Origin: Henriciella aquimarina
Lineage (GTDB): Bacteria > Pseudomonadota > Alphaproteobacteria > Caulobacterales > Hyphomonadaceae
Direction of reading: 5' to 3'
Assembly (NCBI RefSeq): GCF_002088975.1
Contig: NZ_NCST01000037.1
Coordinates: forward strand, 1-64,000
Length of the DNA stretch: 64,000 nucleotides
Shown here: piece by piece, positions 53,296 to 61,090 of the stretch
Layout of the letters: every line of letters begins with the position of its first letter
How positions within the stretch are numbered: the stretch's first letter is position 1
The notes under the pieces: generated by a model
Databases searched by the model: none
Told to the model about the DNA's origin: nothing
Seen by the model: the letters and a program-made list of their open reading frames with translations, nothing else
Made by a program: the position numbers and the translations under genes

Positions 53296-54389
53296 GACCC
53301 GGAGGGGCCCTCAGGCCTGGTGTTTACATCCACCTCGGCACTCAGCCCGACGGCAAGGTCCGTCGCAGGCGGTTCGTCGAACTCGATGCGGACATTCAGA
53401 CGCTGGACGACGTGAACCCAGTTTCCGGTGGCGTTCTCGGCCGGAAGCACCGAGAAGCTCGAGCCTGTGCCCGGCGAGAAACTCACCACGTGGCCCTCGA
53501 AAACGATATCGGGATAGGCGTCGACACGGATTTCTGCAGGTTGGCCGGGTTTGAGGTGCTCCAGCTGGTTTTCCTTGAAGGCGGCATCGACCCAGGGATT
53601 GCCTGAAATCAGCCAGAACAGTGTCTGGGCCGGCTGGACATAGGCGCCAGGCTGGATCTGGTCGACGCGTGCAACTGTGCCGCTGGAGGGCGCGACAATG
53701 ACAGTATCCTCAAGATCGCTGCGGGCCTGCTCCAACGCGGCCTGCGCTTCCAGCACGAGCGGGTGCCGGTCGGTCTCGACATCGGCAGAGCCCCCCAAAT
53801 TGGCCAGCGCATTGGCGCGCGCCTCAAGCGCAGCCGTCTCGGCGCGCCTTGCGACATCGGCCGCATTCTGGGCCTCGTCCAGTTTCTGCTGGGAACTCAC
53901 ACCGGCTTCGACCAGGTTCTTCTGGCGCTTGAGCTCGCTCCCGGCATAGTCCGCCCGGCTGCGCGCGGTGGAAAGGTCGGCCATGGCCTGACGGTAGGAC
54001 GCGCGAAGTGCCGAGACCCGCAGCCGCGCCGATGCCAGCCTCGCTTCGGCGCTCGCGACAGCCGTGCGATAATCGGAATCATCGAGCCGGAACAATACGT
54101 CGCCAGCCTCCACTTGGTGGTTTTGTTCCACCAGCACATCCGTCACCCGGCCACCTATGCTGGCACTGATCGGTGCGCGCGCGGCGGCGACCACAGCATT
54201 ATCGGTCGAGACATGCCCACGGACGCTGATGAGGTAGGCGGCCACGCCCAAGGCCACCAGGACCGGGGGCACGACCATGAGGATAAACCGCGGGCCACGA
54301 TACCATTTGGGCTTCTTGCGTTCAGGCTGTGGTGCCAATGCTGTGTCGGCCGATGCTTCCTCGATCGGCCCTGCGGACGAACCGTCCAT
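53292..54389 (-). CDS. emrA: EmrA/HlyD-type membrane fusion protein
   Basis: 365 aa. An N-terminal inner-membrane helix (ILMVVPPVLVALGVAAYLI, about residues 33-51) is followed by the biotinyl-lipoyl half-motif (STDNAVVAAARAPISASIGG) and a coiled-coil hairpin. The second lipoyl half and beta-barrel include VIVAPSSGTVARVDQIQPG and AEIRVDAYPDIVFEG. It links the MFS pump to the outer membrane channel. It is the first gene of the efflux operon and is divergent from lysR. Confidence 0.95.
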   Translation of the reverse strand: MDGSSAGPIEEASADTALAPQPERKKPKWYRGPRFILMVVPPVLVALGVAAYLISVRGHVSTDNAVVAAARAPISASIGGRVTDVLVEQNHQVEAGDVLFRLDDSDYRTAVASAEARLASARLRVSALRASYRQAMADLSTARSRADYAGSELKRQKNLVEAGVSSQQKLDEAQNAADVARRAETAALEARANALANLGGSADVETDRHPLVLEAQAALEQARSDLEDTVIVAPSSGTVARVDQIQPGAYVQPAQTLFWLISGNPWVDAAFKENQLEHLKPGQPAEIRVDAYPDIVFEGHVVSFSPGTGSSFSVLPAENATGNWVHVVQRLNVRIEFDEPPATDLAVGLSAEVDVNTRPEGPSGS

Positions 54390-54462
54390 AATGTTCTACC
54401 TGTCTGAAGATCCGCCGGAGGGCGGACATTATTCCCCAGCGGGTACATAAGGGGATCGACTT

Positions 54463-54484
54463 CATGAACAAAATGATGTTTATG
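54463..54484. promoter_or_regulatory. LysR-type operator candidate
   Basis: CATGAACA at 54463-54470 is mirrored by TGTTTATG at 54477-54484, with seven of eight arm positions pairing and a six-base spacer. It sits in the 105-bp gap between divergent emrA-like and lysR genes, where a LysR regulator normally binds. It contains an internal T-N11-A pattern. Confidence 0.5.
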
Positions 54485-54494
54485 CACAGGCATA

Positions 54495-55490
54495 ATGAAT
54501 CAAATTCAATTTCGGTCGATCGACCTCAACCTGTTCCGGGTCCTGCTGACCTTGCTGGAACATCGCAGCGTCACGCGGGCGGCCGAAGACCTGGCCCTCA
54601 CGCCATCGGCTGTCAGCCACGCCCTTGCCAGGCTGCGCGCCTCTCTCGACGACCCTCTCTTCGAGCGAAAGGGCGGCCAACTCGTTCCGACCACTTATGC
54701 CCTCGAACTTGGCCGCCAAGTCCGCCCAGCCCTCAGCCAGCTGCGCCGTGCCGTCGACCGCAGTGAGTTCGACCCGGCAACCGCCGAACGCGACTTCACG
54801 ATTGCCGGGGGCACCTATGTCTCATCGGTCCTGCTGCCCCAGCTGATCCAGACGCTCGGCGAGACCGCACCCGGCATCCGTATCAACCTCGAGCGGATCG
54901 AGGGCAGCTATCTCGACGATGTCGAACACGGCCGGCTGGATCTCGCGATCGGTGTGCCACAAGCGGCCACAGGGCGGCTGGCCTGGGCACCACTCGCCGA
55001 GGAAGACATGGTTTGGGCGGCCCGGACAGGCCACCCGTTCATCAAAGCACCGCTGACCCTCGACATGCTGGCCAAAGCCCAACACGTCGTTATCGAACGA
55101 CTAAGTACCCTGATCGAACCGGACTATACCGAAGCCCGGCGCTTTTTCGACGAAACGCCTGACTTGCAGAACACTGCCAGAAATATCCCGGCCACCAGCA
55201 AGGTCCGCTCGACTGTCCGGGTGCGAGATCCCTCCCACGCGCTCGCAATCGTCAGCCGCTCCGACCTTGTGACCCTGACGCTGCGAGGCCTTGCCGAAAC
55301 ATGGCAAGCTAGAACCCTGCAGATCCTTGAGCCGCCACACCCCTGCCCCACGATGCGCATCGGCGCTATCTACCGACCGTCCCAGACCCAGGATCCGGCC
55401 CTGGCCTGGCTGCTCGAAATGATGGGCCGTATCAAGGACGCTCAGCCATCGGAGAGTAACTCCGCCTCGGACCAGCGGGCGCCAGACTGA
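54495..55490 (+). CDS. LysR-family transcriptional regulator of the efflux operon
   Basis: 331 aa. The N-terminal winged HTH is LNLFRVLLTLLEHRSVTRAA to LTPSAVSHALARLRASLDDP. The C-terminal substrate-binding domain follows (RDFTIAGGTYVSSVLLPQLI; LDLAIGVPQAATGRLAWAPL). It is divergent from the EmrAB-TolC-like operon and likely activates or represses it in response to a pump substrate. Confidence 0.94.
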   Translation: MNQIQFRSIDLNLFRVLLTLLEHRSVTRAAEDLALTPSAVSHALARLRASLDDPLFERKGGQLVPTTYALELGRQVRPALSQLRRAVDRSEFDPATAERDFTIAGGTYVSSVLLPQLIQTLGETAPGIRINLERIEGSYLDDVEHGRLDLAIGVPQAATGRLAWAPLAEEDMVWAARTGHPFIKAPLTLDMLAKAQHVVIERLSTLIEPDYTEARRFFDETPDLQNTARNIPATSKVRSTVRVRDPSHALAIVSRSDLVTLTLRGLAETWQARTLQILEPPHPCPTMRIGAIYRPSQTQDPALAWLLEMMGRIKDAQPSESNSASDQRAPD

Positions 55491-55514
55491 CGGGCCCGGC
55501 AATCGCTGGAGAGT

Positions 55515-56996
55515 TCAGTCTGCCGTCCTCGGCGCAAGGTGGGGCGACCGTGACCTGAACCTTGACGGCGGGACCAGGGTGAACACCGCCAGCAGCAGGA
55601 GGCAGGCCGATGTCACCCATGTATAGGGGTTGTCATAATGGCCAAGGTAAACGGCAACATGGATCAGCACGGCCGCGCCAAGGGCAACGCCGAGGCCCGC
55701 CCGCATGAGCTGTCCCGTCCTGATCGGATCCGACAGACAATAGCCAAGCGCACCGACAGCGAGCGTGCCACCCCAGAAAACGGCGGTGAGCCAGCCACTG
55801 CCCAAGCCTATCAGGCTTGCAAGAAGCGTCACCGCAAGCAGGGCCGAAGTTCCCCAGACCAGGCCGGACCAGGCCGAAGCGAGGCGCGGCAGGGCACGCC
55901 CGGCCTCCGCGCGCTTCAGGAAATAGATGTTCATGCCCGCCGCGATGATGATGCAGAGCGCAATGCCGAAGACGGCATAGGCCACCTTCACGGCAAGGCC
56001 GCCGAAATCCCCGAAATGGAGATAGTAGGTCGACATGGTGATCTGCTTGCCGGCTTCGCCATCGGAATAGCCGCCCTTGCCGGTATAGGTGCCGGCGCCG
56101 TCGAATTCATAGGTTTCGCCATAGATCAGCCGGTCATGGTGTTCGCCGTAAATGGTGATGTGCTGCCCGGCCGTACCGGGGTCATGCGCGATGACGAGAA
56201 ACGGATCGGCCTCGGGCGCGATCTCCGACAGGCTGGCCAGCGCCGCCTCCACATTGGGGAGATCGGCCGGCGTCTCGTCAGGCGCCGGCTCCGCCCCGAA
56301 GACGGCTTCCGACAGGGCCCGTGTGTCGCCATCGAAACTCGTCTGCGCCAGCACCAGGGCAACAATGGAGAAGAGGCCGATAATCGCGCCGGTGGCGGCC
56401 ACGATGATGGTAAATGGCGCGGTCCAGACACTCAGCCGATTGTGCAGATCAGCCTGGACGAGCCGGGCCTGCCCCGTGCGTCGAAAGCGGAAGGCATCGC
56501 GGAAGATACGCGGATGGGCAAGGAAGCCGGAGATTACCATGGCGACCAGCATGACCCCGAAGATGGCGACCACGATCATGCCGAAACTGGTCGGCAGGTT
56601 GAGATAATAGTGAAGGTGGATGAGGAAGTCGTTCCAAGGCGTCTCATACTCGCCGGTCAGTTCGCCGGAGGGATTGGCCGTCTGCAGGCCGTCATCGCCG
56701 CCAGCGACATAGCGCGGCCAGTTGTTGCGCGGCAGGTAGAGGTAGAGGTGCGTGGTGTCTGGCTGGGCGGCGGCAACGCTTTCCACGGTCGCCTGCGCGG
56801 CTTCCGGCGAGACGGACTGGATCGGGTCGGAGACGGGGTTTTCCCACCAGCCAAGCTCATCCTCGAAGACCGCGACCGCACCACTCAGGCAGACGATGAA
56901 GAGAATAGCGCTGATCACCAGCCCCATGACGGAATGGGCAGAAAGCGACCGGTCGACCCGGGCCTTGCTCGATTTCGGCCAGATGGAAGACGCCAT
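55515..56996 (-). CDS. PepSY-associated transmembrane protein
   Basis: 493 aa from the ATG at 56996, with GAGGAG about seven bases upstream. The N-terminal helix (HSVMGLVISAILFIVCLSGA, PiuB/PepSY_TM type) is followed by a periplasmic PepSY-like region and further helices (HNRLSVWTAPFTIIVAATGA; YAVFGIALCIIIAAGMNIYF). These proteins often sit beside siderophore receptors and are thought to reduce or release iron at the inner membrane. It is the last gene in the operon led by the receptor at 59770. Confidence 0.88.
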   Translation of the reverse strand: MASSIWPKSSKARVDRSLSAHSVMGLVISAILFIVCLSGAVAVFEDELGWWENPVSDPIQSVSPEAAQATVESVAAAQPDTTHLYLYLPRNNWPRYVAGGDDGLQTANPSGELTGEYETPWNDFLIHLHYYLNLPTSFGMIVVAIFGVMLVAMVISGFLAHPRIFRDAFRFRRTGQARLVQADLHNRLSVWTAPFTIIVAATGAIIGLFSIVALVLAQTSFDGDTRALSEAVFGAEPAPDETPADLPNVEAALASLSEIAPEADPFLVIAHDPGTAGQHITIYGEHHDRLIYGETYEFDGAGTYTGKGGYSDGEAGKQITMSTYYLHFGDFGGLAVKVAYAVFGIALCIIIAAGMNIYFLKRAEAGRALPRLASAWSGLVWGTSALLAVTLLASLIGLGSGWLTAVFWGGTLAVGALGYCLSDPIRTGQLMRAGLGVALGAAVLIHVAVYLGHYDNPYTWVTSACLLLLAVFTLVPPSRFRSRSPHLAPRTAD

Positions 56997-57006
56997 ATTC
57001 CGCTCC

Positions 57007-57585
57007 TCAGATGAAAGCCATGGCGGCTGTCGCGGCAAGCGCAACACCGGCATAGATTGACCGGCGCCCGGCCCGGGGCTCGATGAGCAGCAGAACCGAG
57101 ACGAGCGCCCAGATCAAGACGGCAGCGATGATGGCGATGGTGCCTGCCGTGGCCGCGCTGCCTTCAGCCGGGCGGATGAGCTTGAAGAGCCCCGCCGCAG
57201 CCAGGAAGGCGATAACCCCGGCGACCGGTGCGGCGACGAGAAAGGTCCAGACGCCCAACAACCCGGTGCGCAGCGGATGACCGGCCGGCGCTTCAGCCTC
57301 ATTGCGCGTTCTTCTGCGGGCGCCTGCGACGGGAGGCGCAAGCCCTTTCAGGACCGGCATAGCAAAGAACGCTGTCGCCCCGGCCATGGCGATAACGCTG
57401 GCCTGGGCGACGCCGCGGTCCCCATTAGCGAAGAAGGCGAGGACGAGCGCGCCTGCGAGCAAGGCCCAGCCCCCGGTCAGCGCCTTCACATTACCCGGAC
57501 GCTTCCAGGAGAGGAAAAGCAGGGCGAGCGCGGCCAGACACATCAGGCCCGAGGCTGTCATCATGCTCCAGTCAAATGCCGTCAT
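57007..57585 (-). CDS. Small polytopic membrane protein in siderophore operon
   Basis: 192 aa from the ATG at 57585. Five or more hydrophobic helices are visible: GLMCLAALALLFLSWKRPGN, GWALLAGALVLAFFA, LLGVWTFLVAAPVAGVIAFL, GTIAIIAAVLIWALVSVLLL and SIYAGVALAATAAMAFI. It is not recognised as a named family. It is 10 bases upstream of the PepSY gene and 19 bases after the receptor stop, so the three are one operon. A role in iron uptake is inferred from context only. Confidence 0.7.
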   Translation of the reverse strand: MTAFDWSMMTASGLMCLAALALLFLSWKRPGNVKALTGGWALLAGALVLAFFANGDRGVAQASVIAMAGATAFFAMPVLKGLAPPVAGARRRTRNEAEAPAGHPLRTGLLGVWTFLVAAPVAGVIAFLAAAGLFKLIRPAEGSAATAGTIAIIAAVLIWALVSVLLLIEPRAGRRSIYAGVALAATAAMAFI

Positions 57586-57604
57586 GCGCCTCGCCCTACC
57601 CCGA

Positions 57605-59770
57605 TCAGAACTTGTAGCGCAGGTTCGCCACAACGGTCCGGCGCAGGCCCGGGAAGCAGTCCCCGCGGGTCAGGCAGCCGGTGAGATATTTCTCATCGGT
57701 GACGTTACGCGCATTGATCGCAAAGTCCCACTGATCCCATTCATACCCGACCATCAGGTCGCCCAGCGTGTAATCAGGCGTCACATAACGGATCGTGCCG
57801 TTTTCCGAGACGGTCTCGCCAACATAGCGCAGACCGGCCCCGGCCTTGAAGCCTTCCAGCATCCCGTCCGGGCGCCATGTCGTCCAGAAGGAGGCTTGGG
57901 TTTCGGGGATGGCCGCCAGTTCAAAGCCGTTCGGATCTTCCGCATCGATGGTGGAGGCGGCGGCCTGCACATAGATTTCGTCGAACTGCAGCCGGCCTTC
58001 CAGCTCGAAGCCTTTCAGCTTGGATATGCCCTGCTGCTGGGCTGCATCGCCCGGCAGGCTGTTCGGGTTCGGCAGATTGGAAATCTCGATATCGTAATAG
58101 GCCAGCGTGATCAGGCCCGGGATGCCGCGCGGCTCGTATTTGAAGCCGGCTTCATATTGGCGGGCTTCCTGCGGATCGAGCTGGTTGCCCTGAACATCGC
58201 TGCCGACGACGGTCTCGAAGGATTCCGAATAGCTGACATAGGGCGCAAGGCCGTTATCGAAGCGGTAGAGCGCACCGATGCTGGTAGAGACCGCATCGTC
58301 TTCCTGCGTGGTCGTGCCATTATCGTTTTCAACACGATCGGCGCGAACCCCAGCGGTAAAGCGCCAATTGCCGACCGAGATCTGGTCGGAGACGTAGACG
58401 CCCGTGTCCTCGACGGTTTCGGCGGGCGTATTGTTCAGGACAGCATCAAAGGCACTCTCATCGGGATAATTGCCATAGGTCGGATTCTTCAGATCCAGCA
58501 CATAGCGGAAATCACCGGCGAGCGCGCCGCCGCCATAAATATTGGCCGTATCGCTGTCGGTCTCCACATCCTGATACTGGATGCCTGCGAGGATGTCGTG
58601 CTCCAGGACACCCGTCGTAAAGCTGCCGCGCAGACGGATGTCGCCGGCGATCTGGTCAAAGGTATTGTCTCCCCGATAGAAGGTGCGCGGCACGGTGGTA
58701 TCGCTGAAGGTCAGTCCCTGTGCGTCAGCGGCCGCCTGCAGGGCAGGATTCTCAGCCAGAATATCGTTCAGATACCGGCTCTGGCCCGCCCCCGTGAAGG
58801 CCGGCCATGCCTGATGGTAATCGGCTTCGCCGGAGCGCCAGAGCGCGGTGCCCTCGATCATCAGATTGTCATTGAAACGGTGCTCACCGAGCAAAGTCAC
58901 CTGTTGGGATTCGGTATCATAGCGATTGAAGCCCGGCTCGCCGGCATAGACCTCATAGTCGAGATAACCGCCGCCATCGAGCGGGTTGAGCGTGCCTTCG
59001 ACCGGGATGAATTGAGCCGCCGTGTCGCTGTCGGTCTCCTGCACGAGGCCGATCAGGGTGAACTTCGTGTCCGGAGTCGGCAGCCAGGAAAGCGACGGCA
59101 TGAACACGCTCGTCTTCTCGTCGACCTGATCGATCTGCGTGCCCGTGTCGCGGTAGAGGCCAACGAGCCGGTAGAGCAGCTTGCCGTCACTGCCCGCCAC
59201 CGGGCCCGTGACATCGCCGGCCACCTGATAGCGGTCGTAATTGCCGACATCTGCCTGGAGCTCGCCGCCAAAATCTTCCTTCGGCGTCTTGGAGACATAG
59301 TTCACGATGCCGCCGGGCGAACCCTGGCCGTAGAGCACCGAGGCCGGCCCTTTCAGCACCTCGACCTGCTCAACCGTGTAAACGTCGGCGCGGGTGGAGT
59401 TGTAGCTGCCGAACAGCTCCTGAATGGAGTCGCGGTAGCGCGGCAGATCGAGACCGCGCGACTGGGGGAAATCGCCACGCGTGGAGAACCCGTAAGGCTC
59501 CGCTGTAACACCGGCGACATAGGTCAGGACCTGGGAGAGGTTCAGCGCCCCCTTGTCCTCGAACATCTCGTCAGTCTCGACCGAGAGCGAGCGGGCCGTC
59601 TCGACGATCGGGGTCTGCGATTTGGTCGCTCCGAAGGCCGTCGTGCCCGTGACAATAACCGTTTCCTGGCGATTTTCCTTGTCCGCCTCCGTCCTGGACT
59701 CCTGCGCTGTCGCAAGCGCGGTTGTGCTTACAGATACCAGAAATGCTGCGGCCAGTCGGCTGACTTGCAT
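57605..59770 (-). CDS. TonB-dependent siderophore receptor
   Basis: 721 aa. Signal peptide to ATAQ (about residue 23); TonB box (ETVIVTGTTAFGATKSQTPI); plug domain with RGLDLPRYRDSIQELFGSYN, VEQVEVLKGPASVLYGQGSP and GGIVNYVSKTP; barrel ending FPGLRRTVVANLRYKF. The plug motifs are those of ferric-siderophore receptors. A Fur-like box lies 29 bases upstream of the start. It leads the operon with two membrane proteins. Confidence 0.95.
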   Translation of the reverse strand: MQVSRLAAAFLVSVSTTALATAQESRTEADKENRQETVIVTGTTAFGATKSQTPIVETARSLSVETDEMFEDKGALNLSQVLTYVAGVTAEPYGFSTRGDFPQSRGLDLPRYRDSIQELFGSYNSTRADVYTVEQVEVLKGPASVLYGQGSPGGIVNYVSKTPKEDFGGELQADVGNYDRYQVAGDVTGPVAGSDGKLLYRLVGLYRDTGTQIDQVDEKTSVFMPSLSWLPTPDTKFTLIGLVQETDSDTAAQFIPVEGTLNPLDGGGYLDYEVYAGEPGFNRYDTESQQVTLLGEHRFNDNLMIEGTALWRSGEADYHQAWPAFTGAGQSRYLNDILAENPALQAAADAQGLTFSDTTVPRTFYRGDNTFDQIAGDIRLRGSFTTGVLEHDILAGIQYQDVETDSDTANIYGGGALAGDFRYVLDLKNPTYGNYPDESAFDAVLNNTPAETVEDTGVYVSDQISVGNWRFTAGVRADRVENDNGTTTQEDDAVSTSIGALYRFDNGLAPYVSYSESFETVVGSDVQGNQLDPQEARQYEAGFKYEPRGIPGLITLAYYDIEISNLPNPNSLPGDAAQQQGISKLKGFELEGRLQFDEIYVQAAASTIDAEDPNGFELAAIPETQASFWTTWRPDGMLEGFKAGAGLRYVGETVSENGTIRYVTPDYTLGDLMVGYEWDQWDFAINARNVTDEKYLTGCLTRGDCFPGLRRTVVANLRYKF

Positions 59771-59798
59771 GTTGCCCTCGCGATCACATTTTGCGTGT

Positions 59799-59817
59799 GA
59801 GAATGATTTTCAATTTC
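59799..59817 (-). promoter_or_regulatory. Fur box candidate
   Basis: GAGAATGATTTTCAATTTC matches the classical 19-bp Fur consensus GATAATGATAATCATTATC at 14 of 19 positions. It lies 29 bases upstream of the siderophore receptor start, where an iron-responsive repressor would block the promoter. Confidence 0.7.
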
Positions 59818-60122
59818 GCCCGCGGGTAATCTTGCAGGTATCGCGAGTCAATCTCATTCGCAGGAATACTGCACGTGCCCGCGCCTTCATTCCACCGCCG
59901 TCATCGATCCGAAAAGGACGGTGGCTGTCAGGGCATTTTCATGCGCTCCAGACAACCAAAGTGGTCAAAAACCTCCGCCTTCTGATGTCTGGAAGGTCGC
60001 TACCGCTCGATTTTGAGGCAGACTGCAATGAATCCATAGCCATGCATTATCGTGGACTTTGAGTCGGAAGAAATTCTGTATTTCATGGCTGAAATAATAT
60101 CCATGTTCGGAGTCGCGACTGA
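59818..60122. other. Divergent intergenic region, no gene seen
   Basis: It lies between the siderophore receptor and the ANTAR regulator. A perfect palindrome AGTCGCGACT at 60111-60120 ends just before the ANTAR start codon and may fold over or flank its ribosome site. No other feature is convincing. Confidence 0.4.
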
Positions 60123-60755
60123 GTGCAGACCAGGATCATGCCGAATAAGCTATCGCACGGGCTCGCCGTAACTGTGGCGGGGGCCAATTCCTCGCAAGCG
60201 ACGCTGATCGCTGCGGCGATCGCTGATTGCGCAAGACTTGCCTTCCTTCAGGACCTCCAGACCGATGCTGTCATAGACGCTGTTCAGGGCGGCGGGTCGA
60301 ACCTTGTCCTGCTGTTGGCCGGTGAGGCGGATGACGCATTGCTGGAGACATGCGGCGAAGTGGCCATGCAAACCCAGCTGCCTGTTGTGATCTTCGTGGA
60401 AACCGCCCCCGCCAATGCGGCCGCACAGTTCGTACGGCGCGGGGCAAGCAGCTTTATCGTGAAAGGGCTCGCCGAAGACCGGCTCTCTCCGATCATCGAG
60501 ACGGCCATGGAGCGTCACCGCCTGGTGAGCGCCCTGCAGAATGAGTTGCTCAATTCGAAAAGTGAGCTTACCGCGCGCAAGACGATCGAGCGAGCCAAGG
60601 GCCTTCTGATGCAGCAGCAATCCCTTTCGGAGGCGGAAGCCTACGACTCCATGAGACGCGTTGCCATGGAAAGAGGCCTTAAGCTCGTCAAGGTGGCCCA
60701 GACCATTATCGGCCTTTCAGACCTTGCGCCGAGTGCCGGCGTCCGCGGCAAATAA
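60123..60755 (+). CDS. ANTAR-domain response regulator, NasT-like
   Basis: 210 aa from the GTG at 60123 (GGAG ten bases upstream; an ATG at 60138 is also in frame). Residues about 15-130 form a receiver-like domain lacking the usual phosphorylation Asp pattern (LVLLLAGEADDALLE where ...D is expected), ending in RRGASSFIVKGLAEDRLSPI. The C-terminal ANTAR domain (about 145-200) has RKTIERAKGLLMQQQ, LSEAEAYDSMRRVAMERGLK and LVKVAQTIIG. ANTAR proteins bind RNA hairpins and prevent terminator formation. A hairpin-rich leader follows directly. Confidence 0.88.
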   Translation: MQTRIMPNKLSHGLAVTVAGANSSQATLIAAAIADCARLAFLQDLQTDAVIDAVQGGGSNLVLLLAGEADDALLETCGEVAMQTQLPVVIFVETAPANAAAQFVRRGASSFIVKGLAEDRLSPIIETAMERHRLVSALQNELLNSKSELTARKTIERAKGLLMQQQSLSEAEAYDSMRRVAMERGLKLVKVAQTIIGLSDLAPSAGVRGK

Positions 60756-61090
60756 TTCCCAGATGATGAAATTCTTGTCGCATTAATGTTGCAGTGCATC
60801 AAAATGAGGCGGTCGCCAAACTTGTACCAAACGACGGACGAAACGCTGTTTACACACCAGCAAGAAGTTTAGTCGTCTGCATATATCGGGCTGTCTCAAC
60901 GGCGAGCGGCCCTGCTGTCCAATGTCGGACCGGCTACCCCGCTCCTGCCTAGCGGAGATGGGGCACGATTAAGCCAAACCAAATCAACGATTTATTGCGG
61001 ACCTTGTTCGTCCGCACACAGCTTCGTGCGCCCTGAAAAAAGGGATGGGGCGCCGTTGGATCAGGGGCAACTAGATATGAGGGAAATCTA
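60756..61090 (+). promoter_or_regulatory. Leader of the downstream TonB receptor with overlapping hairpins
   Basis: No gene is seen in this stretch. GTCC-AATGTC-GGAC (60917-60930) has a six-base loop with A1 and G4, as in ANTAR target hairpins. CCGCT/AGCGG follows (60939-60955). Then three overlapping stems: TGCGGAC/GTCCGCA (60996-61016), CGCAC/GTGCG (61013-61030) and GCGCCC/GGGCGC (61028-61053), each sharing bases with the next. No U-tract follows the last stem. The ribosome site (GAGGG, 61079-61083) is free. Confidence 0.4.

Noticed and set aside
57302-59800. Very long open frame antisense to the siderophore receptor
   Set aside because: It mirrors the receptor gene, contains no family motifs, and arises from high GC at third codon positions. 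The same holds for long antisense frames at 23258-24853, 35333-36850 and 47018-48394.
61028-61053. Last leader hairpin as an intrinsic terminator
   Set aside because: The stem is six base pairs with a long loop and is followed by CGTTGGATC rather than a U-tract.
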